Source of the DNA: Pseudomonadota bacterium
Lineage (GTDB): Bacteria; Pseudomonadota; Alphaproteobacteria; Sphingomonadales; Sphingomonadaceae
Length of the DNA stretch: 39,093 nt
Direction of reading: 5' to 3'
Assembly (NCBI GenBank): GCA_018240865.1
Contig: JAFEEY010000006.1
Coordinates: 1 to 39,093, forward strand
Part shown: positions 1-7,468 of the stretch, piece after piece
Position numbering within the stretch: the first letter of the stretch is position 1
Layout: each line of letters starts with the position of its first letter
Program-made: the position numbers and the translations under genes
Notes under the pieces: model-generated
What the model saw: the letters and a program-made list of their open reading frames with translations, nothing else
Told to the model about the DNA's origin: nothing
Database searches by the model: none

Positions 1-1
1 G

Positions 2-823
2 AAGCAATTGCTGATCGGCGCGGAGGGCACGCTCGGAGTCATCACCGCCGCGACGCTGAAGCTGGTGCCCGAAGCACCGGAGACGCTCACCGCCTGGATC
101 GGCGCCGAGTCTCCGCAGGCCGCGCTGAAGCTGCTGCGGAGGCTGGAACGCGCCGAGCTGGCGGTCGAGAGTTTCGAGGTGCTGCCGGACGATACGCTCG
201 CGACCGTGCTGCGTCATATTCCCGGTACGCGCGCGCCGCTTGCCGCGCCGGCGTCCTGGAACTCGCTGATCGAAGTGACAGGGCCGGCGAACCTGCGTGC
301 GGCCGTCGAACCCGTCCTGACGGCGGCGTTGGACGATGGTCTCGTTGTCGATGGCGTGATCGCGGAAAGCCATGCGCAGGCAGAAGGCTTTTGGCGCATC
401 CGCGAATCGATCGCGGAGGCGGAGCGCGCGGACGGACCGATCCTGCAGCACGATATTTCGATACCGGTCGATGCGATGCCCGATTTCATGCTTTCCGTGG
501 CGGCCGCAACCGAGCAGCGATTTTCCGGCACACGCGCCAGCGCCTTCGGTCATCTGGGAGACGGCAACGTTCATTTCCACGTCCGCGCGCCGGAGGGGGC
601 GGGGGCCGATTGGGTCGCCGCGCAGAGCGGCGCAATCAGCGGTTTCGTCTATGAGATGGTCGTGGCCGCGGGCGGCTCCATCTCCGCCGAGCACGGTATC
701 GGCCAGATGAAGCTTGCCGAGTTCGCGCGGTTGACGGATCCGGCGCGATTGCACGCGCTGCACGCCCTCAAAGCTGCGTTCGATCCGCTCGGCCTGATGA
801 ACCCCGGCAAGCTCATCCCCTAA
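2..823 (+). CDS. FAD-linked oxidase, C-terminal part (5'-truncated by window edge)
   Basis: The reading frame is already open at base 2 and ends in TAA, so only the last ~273 residues are present. This is the C-terminal half of an FAD-linked oxidase of the D-lactate/glycolate/D-2-hydroxyglutarate dehydrogenase type (FAD_binding_4 followed by FAD-oxidase_C). Visible family marks are the end of the FAD domain (LIGAEGTLGVIT), the FGHLGDGNVHFHV segment and the C-terminal SAEHGIGQMK followed by a DPLGLMNPGK ending. These enzymes oxidise D-2-hydroxyacids and pass electrons to quinone or another acceptor. The exact substrate cannot be told from this part. A short hairpin follows the stop. Family confidence is high, substrate unknown. 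Confidence 0.9.
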   Translation, partial: KQLLIGAEGTLGVITAATLKLVPEAPETLTAWIGAESPQAALKLLRRLERAELAVESFEVLPDDTLATVLRHIPGTRAPLAAPASWNSLIEVTGPANLRAAVEPVLTAALDDGLVVDGVIAESHAQAEGFWRIRESIAEAERADGPILQHDISIPVDAMPDFMLSVAAATEQRFSGTRASAFGHLGDGNVHFHVRAPEGAGADWVAAQSGAISGFVYEMVVAAGGSISAEHGIGQMKLAEFARLTDPARLHALHALKAAFDPLGLMNPGKLIP

Positions 824-828
824 AAGAG

Positions 829-848
829 GGACAGTCCCTATTTTTCGA
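829..848 (+). terminator. short hairpin plus T-run after the FAD oxidase
   Basis: AGGGA-CAG-TCCCT is followed by ATTTTT directly after the oxidase stop codon. A 5-bp stem with a 3-nt loop and a T-run could be a weak intrinsic terminator. The stem is short, so this is tentative. The rest of the gap up to the next gene (about 90 bp) shows only a ribosome binding site (CTGGAG) before base 940. Confidence 0.4.
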
Positions 849-939
849 GGGGAGCGCTAAGCCTTGCGTCCGCGCGCAAGGCCCCATAGACCCCGCCGGT
901 CCCGGGCGTTCGCCCGCTTTCGATTTTCTGGAGTGATTC

Positions 940-1713
940 ATGGCGACCGCGCCGCAGCAGAATGCCCTTCCCATTCTCTACAACGATCTTGTCCCGCTCT
1001 CGTCCGAACAGCATGGCGATTGGGGCACCAAAGCGCTGGACGGCGCCCATTTCCTGCGCGACCAGCATGCGGTGCCGGTGACGATCGACGAGTTCGTCCA
1101 GGTTCAGCGCAATTATCCGATCATTTTCGCGGCCGGCGATAACCCGATCCCGCTGGCGCTGATGGGCCTGAACGAAGGCGCGAACGTGTTCGTGGACGAT
1201 GAAGGCAAGATCAACGAGCGTGTGTATGTGCCTGCTTATGTCCGCCGCTATCCGTTCATGCTGGCACAGATCAGCCCTAATCCGAACGAGCTGTCGCTCT
1301 GCTTCGATCCGACCTCGCAGGCAGTCGGCACTGACTGGAACGCGGTCAAATTCTTCGACGATGGCCAGCCGAGCGAAGGCACCAAGGCGATCCTGGAATT
1401 CTGCCAGCAGTTCGAGGAATCGGCGCAGCGCACTGGCGCGTTCGTCAAGGAACTGACCGACATGGATCTGCTGATGGACGGCGAAGTCACCATCCAGCCG
1501 GAAGGGGCCGAACAGCCGCACGTCTATCGCGGCTTCAAGATGGTCAATGAGGAAAAGCTGCGCGATCTGCGCGGCGATCAGCTGCGCAAGATGATGCAGA
1601 ACGGCATGCTGACTCTCATCACCGCCCATCTTTTCTCGCTGGATCTGATGCGCGACATCTATGGGCGGCAGGCCGCGCTGGGCAAGGTGCCGCCAGTGGG
1701 CGCGCTCGCCTGA
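940..1713 (+). CDS. SapC-family protein
   Basis: A 257-residue soluble protein of the SapC family (not the ABC permease of the same name), common in sphingomonads and often found near TonB receptors or tryptophan halogenases. Its molecular role is not established. Family marks are the early LPILYNDLVPLS segment, the YVPAYVRRYPFML motif and the QP(H)VYRGFKMV..EKL region near the C-terminus. No signal peptide or membrane segment is seen. The ATG at 940 is preceded by CTGGAG at good spacing. Its TGA overlaps the ATG of the cytochrome b561 gene by one base, so the two are translationally coupled. Confidence 0.88.
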   Translation: MATAPQQNALPILYNDLVPLSSEQHGDWGTKALDGAHFLRDQHAVPVTIDEFVQVQRNYPIIFAAGDNPIPLALMGLNEGANVFVDDEGKINERVYVPAYVRRYPFMLAQISPNPNELSLCFDPTSQAVGTDWNAVKFFDDGQPSEGTKAILEFCQQFEESAQRTGAFVKELTDMDLLMDGEVTIQPEGAEQPHVYRGFKMVNEEKLRDLRGDQLRKMMQNGMLTLITAHLFSLDLMRDIYGRQAALGKVPPVGALA

Positions 1714-2285
1714 TGGGCGAGCCCGCGGCCGGCTACCCACACTCCCGCTATTCACGCGGGGCGATCGCCTTTCACTGGGTGATCGCGGCCCTGATCATCG
1801 CCAATCTCGCGGGCGCATTGATCAGCGATGATTGGGACAAGCCGGCGCGGGCACTCGTCATGGGGCTGCACAAGGCGACCGGGATGACGATCCTGGTGCT
1901 GAGTCTGGCGCGGATCGGCTGGCGGATCGGCCACAAGCCGCCGCCGCTGCCGCCCGGAATCCGGCCCTGGGAAAAGGTGGCGGCCAACACAGCCTATGTC
2001 GTTTTCTATGCGATGATGATCGTGCTGCCGCTGACCGGCTGGCTGATGATCTCCGCCTCGGCGACGCGACGGCCGTTCGCCTGGTACGGGTTGTTCGATC
2101 TGCCTTTCCTGCCGGTACAGGGGAACAAGCCGCTGAACGGTTTTGCGCACGAGGCGCACGAGCTGCTGGGCTATGCGATGATCGCCTTGCTTTTGCTGCA
2201 TATTCTGGCTGCGTTGAAGCATCATTTCTTTGATGGGACGCGGTTGATCGCGCGCATGTGGCCCGGTCCCGCCGCGATTCGTTGA
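1713..2285 (+). CDS. Cytochrome b561 family membrane protein
   Basis: A 190-residue, four-helix bacterial cytochrome b561 (CybB/YceJ type), a di-haem b inner-membrane protein that moves electrons between quinol and periplasmic partners; some act as superoxide:quinone oxidoreductases. It starts with the typical RYSRGAIAFHWVIAALII segment with a haem-ligand His. Further expected His residues lie in MGLHKATGM, in EAHELLGYAM and in the final helix LLLHILAALKHHF. Length matches the family (about 180-190). It overlaps the SapC-like gene in a TGATG junction. Partner and substrate are unknown. Confidence 0.9.
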   Translation: MGEPAAGYPHSRYSRGAIAFHWVIAALIIANLAGALISDDWDKPARALVMGLHKATGMTILVLSLARIGWRIGHKPPPLPPGIRPWEKVAANTAYVVFYAMMIVLPLTGWLMISASATRRPFAWYGLFDLPFLPVQGNKPLNGFAHEAHELLGYAMIALLLLHILAALKHHFFDGTRLIARMWPGPAAIR

Positions 2286-2304
2286 GATTCGGAAACTACC
2301 GGGC

Positions 2305-2444
2305 TTGAAACCAAAACCCGCGTCATTAATTGATCATGTGACGCCCGGGAGTTCCCCCCCTTTCTCCCCGACGTCGACCACGCCTTCGGGCGTGTTCCTC
2401 CCTGAACCTGGCCGCTCCGTGCATCTGCACGGGGCGGTTTTTTT
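2305..2444 (+). ncRNA. Candidate small RNA with two hairpins and intrinsic terminator
   Basis: The 157-bp gap has no credible protein gene but is structured. TTGAAA (2305-2310) and TAATTG (2327-2332) are 16 nt apart and could be a promoter starting near 2340. After it come a C/T-rich stretch, a UUCG-capped hairpin (ACGCC-TTCG-GGCGT), a single-stranded TTCCTCCCT that resembles an anti-Shine-Dalgarno sequence, and a strong terminator. A transcript of about 105 nt would result. The layout resembles alphaproteobacterial small RNAs that present CUCC motifs, but I do not recognise a named family. It could instead be just the 3' end of the b561 transcript. Confidence 0.3.
2412..2444 (+). terminator. 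Strong intrinsic terminator
   Basis: CCGCTCCGTGCA and TGCACGGGGCGG form an almost perfect 12-bp stem (one T:G pair) with a 2-nt apparent loop, followed by seven T. It ends the b561 transcript or the candidate small RNA, and it abuts the stop codon of the convergent N-formylglutamate amidohydrolase gene. Confidence 0.85.
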
Positions 2445-3300
2445 ATTCCGCCGCTAATGGCCAGGCGCTACCCGATGCTGCCTCTTGCAGATCGCGGACC
2501 AAGCCAGTCAGGAATGCGCGGGTCCGGGCCAGGCCGTGCGGCGCGCACCGGTCCTGCGCTGCATCCAGATAGAGCGTCCTGTCGATCTCGATCTGGAGCG
2601 CGTGGACGCCCCGTGCGGGGTTGCCGTGCCGCTCGATGATATGCCCGCCGGCATAGGGGCTGTTTTCCCGCCAGCTCAGGCCGGCGCGTGCGCAGGCATC
2701 GGCCGCTTGCGCCGTCAGCCAAGGGGCCGCCGTCTGGCCGAATCGGTTGCCGATCACGATTGCTGGCGCGGGTTCGCCATTTTGCGGCGCCACCGGGGGC
2801 ATCGAATGGAGATCGATCAGGATTGCCACGCCGTGCCGTTCCAGCATCGCCCCCAGCATGCGCTTCAGCGCCGCATGATAGGGCCGGTGGATCGTCGCGA
2901 TTCGCTGATCGATATCGGCGATGTCGAGCCGCCCGCGCCACAGCTCGCCGACGCCTGCCAATCGCCGCGGAATCAGGCCAAGACCGTTCCTGACTTTCGG
3001 CGTCAGCATCAGCCGCGACGCGACCGCGCCATCGACAAAACCTGGGTCGATCTCAGCTTCATGTCGATTGAGGTCGATCCAGGCACGAGGGCTCTGGGCG
3101 GTCAGAGCAGGCGCGAGCGTCTGCCCCAATGCCACTTCGTCGACCAGCCGATCCTCCAATGCCGCCAGTCTCTCGACCGGGGGCCGCAGGCGCGCGCGAT
3201 GCGCGTCGCTATAGATGCGCCCGGCATGTGGCACCGACAGCAGCACCGGCCCGCCGGCATCGGCGTTGACGAGCGTGAAGGCGGGACTCGGATCATTCAT
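2443..3300 (-). CDS. N-formylglutamate amidohydrolase family protein
   Basis: A 285-residue protein of the N-formylglutamate amidohydrolase (FGase) family, zinc hydrolases that cleave N-formyl-L-glutamate to formate and glutamate. Visible motifs are LLSVPHAGR near residue 20, IDLNRHEAEIDP near 75 and ILIDLHSMPP near 160, which hold the conserved His/Asp/Glu metal and catalytic residues. There are no histidine-utilisation genes nearby, so a role in histidine breakdown is not shown. It lies divergent from cpdR, an arrangement I believe is common in alphaproteobacteria. The start is the ATG at 3300. Confidence 0.88.
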   Translation of the reverse strand: MNDPSPAFTLVNADAGGPVLLSVPHAGRIYSDAHRARLRPPVERLAALEDRLVDEVALGQTLAPALTAQSPRAWIDLNRHEAEIDPGFVDGAVASRLMLTPKVRNGLGLIPRRLAGVGELWRGRLDIADIDQRIATIHRPYHAALKRMLGAMLERHGVAILIDLHSMPPVAPQNGEPAPAIVIGNRFGQTAAPWLTAQAADACARAGLSWRENSPYAGGHIIERHGNPARGVHALQIEIDRTLYLDAAQDRCAPHGLARTRAFLTGLVRDLQEAASGSAWPLAAE

Positions 3301-3424
3301 CCACAGTTTTGCTACGGGAGGGGCTGGTTCGCGGCAACGCTTCGCTGGCTTGCCTAGAAAAAATTAATCATCGCGGGCATAACGGAGATGCGAGACCGCT
3401 TTTCATGCGTTGGAAAGCGGCGCG

Positions 3425-3814
3425 ATGAGGGTGTCGATGATCCGTATCCTGTTGGCCGAAGACGATGCGGCGATGCGCCAGTATCTGGAGCGGGCGCTCG
3501 AGCGCGCCGGCTATTCGGTGACGGCGGTCGATCGCGGGACGGCTGCGCTGCCGCTGATCGAGCAGGAGCGGTTCGATCTGCTTTTGACCGATATTGTCAT
3601 GCCGGAAATGGACGGGATCGAGCTCGCCCAGCGCGCCGGCGCGATAGCGCCCGATCTGCGCGTCATGTTCATCACAGGCTTCGCGGCGGTGACGCTGAAG
3701 GCCGGGAAGGCGGTGCCGCAGGCGAAAGTCCTGTCCAAGCCGTTCCACCTGCGCGACCTAGTGCTGGAGGTCGATCGTATGTTCGACATCGGAAACGCGA
3801 GCGGCCTCAATTAG
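3425..3814 (+). CDS. cpdR: CpdR-type single-domain response regulator
   Basis: A stand-alone receiver of about 125 residues and the closest match in the window to Caulobacter CpdR. Unphosphorylated CpdR primes the ClpXP protease to degrade cell-cycle proteins and is switched off by the CckA-ChpT phosphorelay. The sequence has the acidic pocket (LLAEDDAAMR), the phospho-acceptor Asp in DLLLTDIVMPEMDG, the MFITGFAAV segment and the VLSKPFHLRDLVLEV ending that is highly typical of CpdR. There is no output domain. The ATG at 3425 has GGAAAG upstream; the in-frame ATG at 3437 (MIRILL, preceded by GAGGG) is equally plausible and matches Caulobacter better. Confidence 0.88.
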   Translation: MRVSMIRILLAEDDAAMRQYLERALERAGYSVTAVDRGTAALPLIEQERFDLLLTDIVMPEMDGIELAQRAGAIAPDLRVMFITGFAAVTLKAGKAVPQAKVLSKPFHLRDLVLEVDRMFDIGNASGLN

Positions 3815-3869
3815 TCCGAAAGGGCGCTTGCATCGCGCGAGCCGCCTCGTTAGAGGCCGCACCTCTTGT

Positions 3870-3944
3870 GGGCGTGTAGCTCAGTGGTAGAGCACTGTGT
3901 TGACATCGCAGGGGTCGCAAGTTCAATCCTTGCCACGCCCACCA
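3870..3944 (+). tRNA. tRNA-Val (GAC)
   Basis: A complete cloverleaf: acceptor stem GGGCGTG/CACGCCC, D arm GCTC-AGTGGTA-GAGC, anticodon stem CTGTG/CGCAG around loop TTGACAT (anticodon GAC, reads GUC valine), and T arm GCAAG-TTCAATC-CTTGC. The discriminator A and an encoded CCA follow. It is flanked at once by a strong terminator. Confidence 0.97.
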
Positions 3945-3946
3945 TT

Positions 3947-3985
3947 AAAGCCCTCGGAAAACTGAGGTTTTCCGAGGGCTTTTGT
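3947..3985 (+). terminator. Intrinsic terminator of tRNA-Val
   Basis: A perfect 15-bp inverted repeat (AAAGCCCTCGGAAAA with its complement) around a 6-nt loop, followed by TTTTG, directly downstream of the tRNA. Confidence 0.95.
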
Positions 3986-4086
3986 TTGTCTGGATGGCTC
4001 TGGGCGGGCCGCGATCCGGGTGAAGAACGCTGCCCGGACGTGACGAATAAAGAGCATTAGTCGCCAGAAGCCCATCGCATTGGCTT

Positions 4087-4130
4087 AGGTAGTCTTACTG
4101 ATCGCGTGGCGCAGGCATGGGGAGCATGAC
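4087..4130 (+). promoter_or_regulatory. Weak copy of the stress-gene promoter element before the beta-CASP gene
   Basis: AGGTA-N5-ACTGATCG at 4087-4104 is a divergent copy of the element before the three universal stress genes (best form CCGTA-N5-CCTGATTC). The right half begins 52 bp before the ATG, compared with 54, 57 and 54 bp for the others. CATGAC lies 20 nt further on, at the position where the others have CANNNT. The spacing, more than the sequence, supports this. Confidence 0.35.
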
Positions 4131-4148
4131 CTCCGACCTGGAGGTACA

Positions 4149-5720
4149 ATGGCTTTGAAGCTTTTGGTGCACGGCGCGGCCGGTACAGTCACCGGTTCCT
4201 GCTACGAACTGGAGTCCGGCGGAGCGCATCTGCTGGTCGATTGCGGGCTGTTCCAAGGGCCACGTAGCCTGGAAGCTCTGAACCTGGGGCAGTTCGCGTT
4301 TGACCCTCGCAACCTCGCGGCGGTCGTGCTGACGCACGCGCATCTGGATCATTCCGGGCTGCTGCCGAAGCTGGCCCGAGACGGGCTTGTCGGTGAAATA
4401 TGGTGCACGCCGCCGACCGCGGACCTGCTGCAATATATGCTCCGCGATTCCGCGCGATTGAACGAGCAGGATGCGGAGCGGCGCAACCGTCGGCGTGACC
4501 GCGCGGGCGAGCCGGAATTCGAGCCTCTCTACACGGTGGCTGATGCCGAAAATGCCCTAAGCTTGTTGCGCCCGGTCGAGCTCGACCAATGGTTCGAGCC
4601 GGCACCAGGCTTTCGCACGCGGCTGTCGAACGCTGGGCACATCCTCGGCTCCGCCTCGGCTGAGATCGTGGCGGACGGCGTGGCAACTCTCTTCTCGGGC
4701 GATCTCGGGCCCAAGCACGCCAGCCTGCTCGCCGATCCGCATGCGCCGTCCGGTGTCGATCACGTCATCTGCGAAAGCACCTATGGCGATCGGGAGCGCG
4801 GCGACGTCACGATCGAGGCGCGACGCGAGCTGCTCGCCTCCGAGGTTCATGCTGCACTGAAGCGCGGCGGCAACCTGCTGATCCCGAGCTTTGCGCTGGA
4901 GCGCACGCAGGAGCTGCTGCTGGACCTCGCCCGTCTGATCAATGCGGGAAGACTCGGCCATATCGGCATCTTCATCGACTCGCCGCTCGCGACCAAAGTC
5001 ACGTCGGTATTCGGCAAATATTCGCACGAACTGGAGGATCTGGGGGATGGCGAAGTGTTCTCGCACCCTGCCTTCCATTATGTCGAGGACGTGCAGCAGA
5101 GCCGCGCGCTGGCCAACATGTCAGGTGCGATCATCATCGCCGGCTCCGGCATGTGCGAAGGCGGGCGCATCCGGCATCATCTGCTGAACAATCTGCACAG
5201 GTCAGATTCGACGCTGCTGTTCGTCGGCTACCAGGCGGCGGGGACGCTGGGCCGCACGATCCTGGACGGCGCGCCGCGCGTGCGGATTTCGGGCGAGGAC
5301 ATAGCGGTCCGGGTTCAAGTGCGGGAGATGGAAAGCTATTCCGCGCACGCGGACAGGGGCGAACTGCTCGCGTGGATCCGGGCGCGCAAGCCGGTTGGCG
5401 GGACGCTGTTCCTGACGCATGGCGAGGAAGGCGCGCTGCAATCGCTCGAGGCGGCCCTTCAGAAGGAAATGGGCTCGATCCGTGTCCCGGAGATTGGCGA
5501 GGTCTACGAGCTGCCTCATGGCAAGCCGGCGATGCGGCTCAAGACCGGGCGCAAGGATGTCCGCGCGGTGCTGCGGCGGGACTGGCAGAACGACTATGCG
5601 GACCTGGCGGTGAACCTGAAGCGCGAGGTCGCGCGCATTGCCGATGAAAAGCGCCGGCGCGAGGCGCTGCGGCGCATGCGTGACATCCTGCACGAATACC
5701 AGCCGCACGACACCGTATGA
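4149..5720 (+). CDS. Beta-CASP metallo-beta-lactamase RNA-processing protein
   Basis: A 523-residue protein of the CPSF73/YSH1-like beta-CASP nuclease group: metallo-beta-lactamase domain, inserted beta-CASP domain and C-terminal RNA-specificity motif. It carries the zinc motif THAHLDHSG (His63, His65, Asp67, His68), the SNAGHILGSAS and FSGDLG motifs, the beta-CASP stretch IPSFALERTQELL, and near residue 395 YSAHADRGEL, followed by FLTHGE. Members act as endo/exoribonucleases. The last 60 residues are basic and helical. GGAGGT stands before the ATG. Genes of this kind often accompany universal stress and Acg-type genes in oxygen-limitation regulons, as here. The substrate is unknown. Confidence 0.88.
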   Translation: MALKLLVHGAAGTVTGSCYELESGGAHLLVDCGLFQGPRSLEALNLGQFAFDPRNLAAVVLTHAHLDHSGLLPKLARDGLVGEIWCTPPTADLLQYMLRDSARLNEQDAERRNRRRDRAGEPEFEPLYTVADAENALSLLRPVELDQWFEPAPGFRTRLSNAGHILGSASAEIVADGVATLFSGDLGPKHASLLADPHAPSGVDHVICESTYGDRERGDVTIEARRELLASEVHAALKRGGNLLIPSFALERTQELLLDLARLINAGRLGHIGIFIDSPLATKVTSVFGKYSHELEDLGDGEVFSHPAFHYVEDVQQSRALANMSGAIIIAGSGMCEGGRIRHHLLNNLHRSDSTLLFVGYQAAGTLGRTILDGAPRVRISGEDIAVRVQVREMESYSAHADRGELLAWIRARKPVGGTLFLTHGEEGALQSLEAALQKEMGSIRVPEIGEVYELPHGKPAMRLKTGRKDVRAVLRRDWQNDYADLAVNLKREVARIADEKRRREALRRMRDILHEYQPHDTV

Positions 5721-5761
5721 GTGGAGGGCTGGCGCCAAGGGAGAGCTCCGACGGCTTTCCA

Positions 5762-5908
5762 CCGGATATTCGCCTTTCAGGATGTGAATGTTGGTTCCGC
5801 AGATCGTCGTCGTGATCGGGAGCAAGACGTCGAGCGATCCGACCCCGGGCACGGCTTCTCGTTCAGCACAATGCAGCCGGGCCCGACGAAAATGGCCGCC
5901 TTCATCAT
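5762..5908 (-). pseudogene. N-terminal remnant of a zinc alcohol dehydrogenase
   Basis: The gap between the beta-CASP gene and the Acg-type gene is not empty. On the minus strand an ATG at 5908 opens MMKAAIFVGPGCIVLNEKP, then a one-base loss near 5852 shifts the frame, after which LDVLLPITTTICGTNIHIL and KGEYPV can be read up to about 5765. This is the first ~50 residues of a medium-chain zinc alcohol dehydrogenase, including the catalytic-zinc Cys in TTTICGT. The usual continuation with the GHE zinc ligand is absent. It lies just after the Acg-type gene on the same strand, so it was probably once its operon partner. The remaining ~50 bp to base 5720 show nothing. Confidence 0.7.
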
Positions 5909-5928
5909 CGCAGGCATGGCGCAGCCCT

Positions 5929-6975
5929 TCAGCTGGTCACGAACAGTTGTTCGATATCCCGCCGTCCCGCCGGGGCGACCGGATCGGCCATCCCGATCCG
6001 CATCAGCATCTGAGGCTGTCCGGGTTCCCCAAGGCTCTTCGCGAGCTCGCTTCGCAAGGTGGGCACTTCGATCGGCTGATTGGCAAAGGAGGCCACCAGG
6101 CCATTCGAGGTCAGTTCAAGCAGAATGTCCGCGAGCGCACGGCCGGTACTCAGCCAGGAGATTGGGGTGTCCTCGGCGCAGGCGAGCAGCCCCAGCCAGG
6201 GCGCGGATCGGATCAGGGCCTCGTGCTTGCGGGCAGTCACGCGTCCGGCGTCGAGCCGCTGCAACAAAGTAGCGGCGGGATGCGACCAGGAGTCCGGGAG
6301 ACCGAAGCTTGCGAGCGACATGCCGTCGCCGGCTACTTGGGGTCGAACCCAACGCGCGAGTTCGCGACGGCAAGACGAGTCCGCCATCTGGATGCGGTCG
6401 GCCCGAGCGACCAATTCCGCAACCTTGCCGATGACAATCCCATCGGCAACCAGCCGAAACACGGCGCTATGGCCGCGGGCGAGGCTCGCGAGCCGCTCGA
6501 GCGTCCTCAACTTCGTCGGCGTAAGCGGTTTGACCGCGCTGCGGTTGGTGTGACGATCAGGGATGGCTTGGAAGCGGCGACTCTCCGCCCAGCAGGCGAG
6601 TCGGGGCTCGCCTAACCGGATACGAGCTAGAAGATCCGGATTTCGACGGTCGGGAAGCAAATCGACCGCGACTTCATAGCCATAGCTTCGCCCGGCAAGC
6701 CAGGCGAATTGGACGGCGGCGCCGCTGGAAATCGTCAGTTCGCGATCGCGAGGATCGCAGATCGGCAACGACCGCGTCCGGTTCGCGAAAACCTCGAGTG
6801 CGCCATCGGCCACGGCAAAAACCCAGGGCTGTGTGTTGTGGGTGGACGGCGCGAGCGCTGCATATTGGGCGATATAACGAAGCTGCTCGTCGCGATCGCC
6901 GAGGACGGGGAAATCCGTTCCGGTGAGCTCCCAGGGCCTAGCGGGGCCGGCTTGCGCGAGCATCTGCGTGTCCAT
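5929..6975 (-). CDS. Acg-family FMN-binding nitroreductase-like protein
   Basis: A protein of 348 residues from the ATG at 6975 (MDTQML). It resembles the Acg family of nitroreductase-fold proteins, named for Mycobacterium tuberculosis Rv2032, a dormancy/hypoxia-induced protein thought to sequester FMN and lack normal nitroreductase activity. Visible marks are YIAQYAALAPSTHNTQPW near residue 35, RELTISSGAAVQFA near 80, DRHTNRSAVKPL near 140, and two half-repeats of the nitroreductase fold. The frame stays open further upstream, but that would consume the intergenic region with the divergent gene at 7097. No standard operator was seen there. Confidence 0.82.
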   Translation of the reverse strand: MDTQMLAQAGPARPWELTGTDFPVLGDRDEQLRYIAQYAALAPSTHNTQPWVFAVADGALEVFANRTRSLPICDPRDRELTISSGAAVQFAWLAGRSYGYEVAVDLLPDRRNPDLLARIRLGEPRLACWAESRRFQAIPDRHTNRSAVKPLTPTKLRTLERLASLARGHSAVFRLVADGIVIGKVAELVARADRIQMADSSCRRELARWVRPQVAGDGMSLASFGLPDSWSHPAATLLQRLDAGRVTARKHEALIRSAPWLGLLACAEDTPISWLSTGRALADILLELTSNGLVASFANQPIEVPTLRSELAKSLGEPGQPQMLMRIGMADPVAPAGRRDIEQLFVTS

Positions 6976-7096
6976 GCCGGCAAGTCTAGGTCGATCGAGA
7001 TGGTTGGCGATACGCAATTGTCCGCAGCTCGTGCGCAACGGAATATCCGTATCAATGCGTATGGGCAGTCGAGTCCGGCCAAGCCAAGTTCTTGCC

Positions 7097-7468
7097 ATGA
7101 GCTGGAAAGCGATACGCCTTGAGCTGGCCCGTTCGCCGGGCTTTCCCGATGGGTCGCCAGAGCGGGCCTATTTGATTCAGCTGCCTGTCGACGATCAAGG
7201 CATCGTAGATCTTGATCAGTTCCGCCGTTCGCCCGAGTTGGCGACCGTCCACCGGCGTTGGCCCGGCGATCGCGACCGGTCCGGCTATGTTATCCACAAG
7301 CGCGCCGGCTGGGCCTTCTCCTACGCGCCCGGCGACTCAGACGACGAGGATGTCTTCCACCTCGAGTGCCACCCGCTGCGTATCGGCGAGTATGTGACCG
7401 TCACCGAGCCGGATGGAGACAAGCTGCCCTATCGGGTGACGCTGTGTGAACCGCGCGCGGCGGCATGA
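7097..7468 (+). CDS. Conserved hypothetical protein (stress-island associated)
   Basis: A 123-residue soluble protein without signal peptide or membrane helix; I recognise no domain. It begins MSWKAIRLELARSPGFPDGS and contains a well-ordered RSGYVIHKRAGWAFSYAPG segment, an acidic run (DSDDEDVF), HLECHPLRIGEYVTVTEPDG, and a final beta-rich PYRVTLCEP. The pattern suggests a small beta-rich, conserved protein. From memory, similar short proteins sit near universal stress genes in other proteobacteria. It overlaps the downstream CoA-transferase remnant by four bases (ATGA), so the two were once one operon. No clear ribosome binding site precedes the ATG. Confidence 0.75.
   Translation: MSWKAIRLELARSPGFPDGSPERAYLIQLPVDDQGIVDLDQFRRSPELATVHRRWPGDRDRSGYVIHKRAGWAFSYAPGDSDDEDVFHLECHPLRIGEYVTVTEPDGDKLPYRVTLCEPRAAA

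Noticed and set aside
838..1755. Long minus-strand reading frame opposite the SapC and b561 genes
   Set aside because: It is the shadow of two well-recognised genes in GC-rich DNA and has no recognisable domain.
3866..4060. Reading frame across tRNA-Val
   Set aside because: It runs through the tRNA and its terminator and has no ribosome binding site.
4554..4560. A further CCCTAAG match
   Set aside because: It lies inside the coding part of the beta-CASP gene, with no gene start in the right direction, so it is taken as chance.
5788..6615. Plus-strand frame of 275 codons opposite the Acg-type gene
   Set aside because: The minus strand encodes a clear nitroreductase-fold protein there; the plus-strand product is rich in Arg/Gly/Pro and resembles nothing.
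7040..7062. TTGAT-ACGG-ATATT on the minus strand between the Acg-type gene and its divergent neighbour as an Fnr box
   Set aside because: Only the left half-site fits; three mismatches in the right half.
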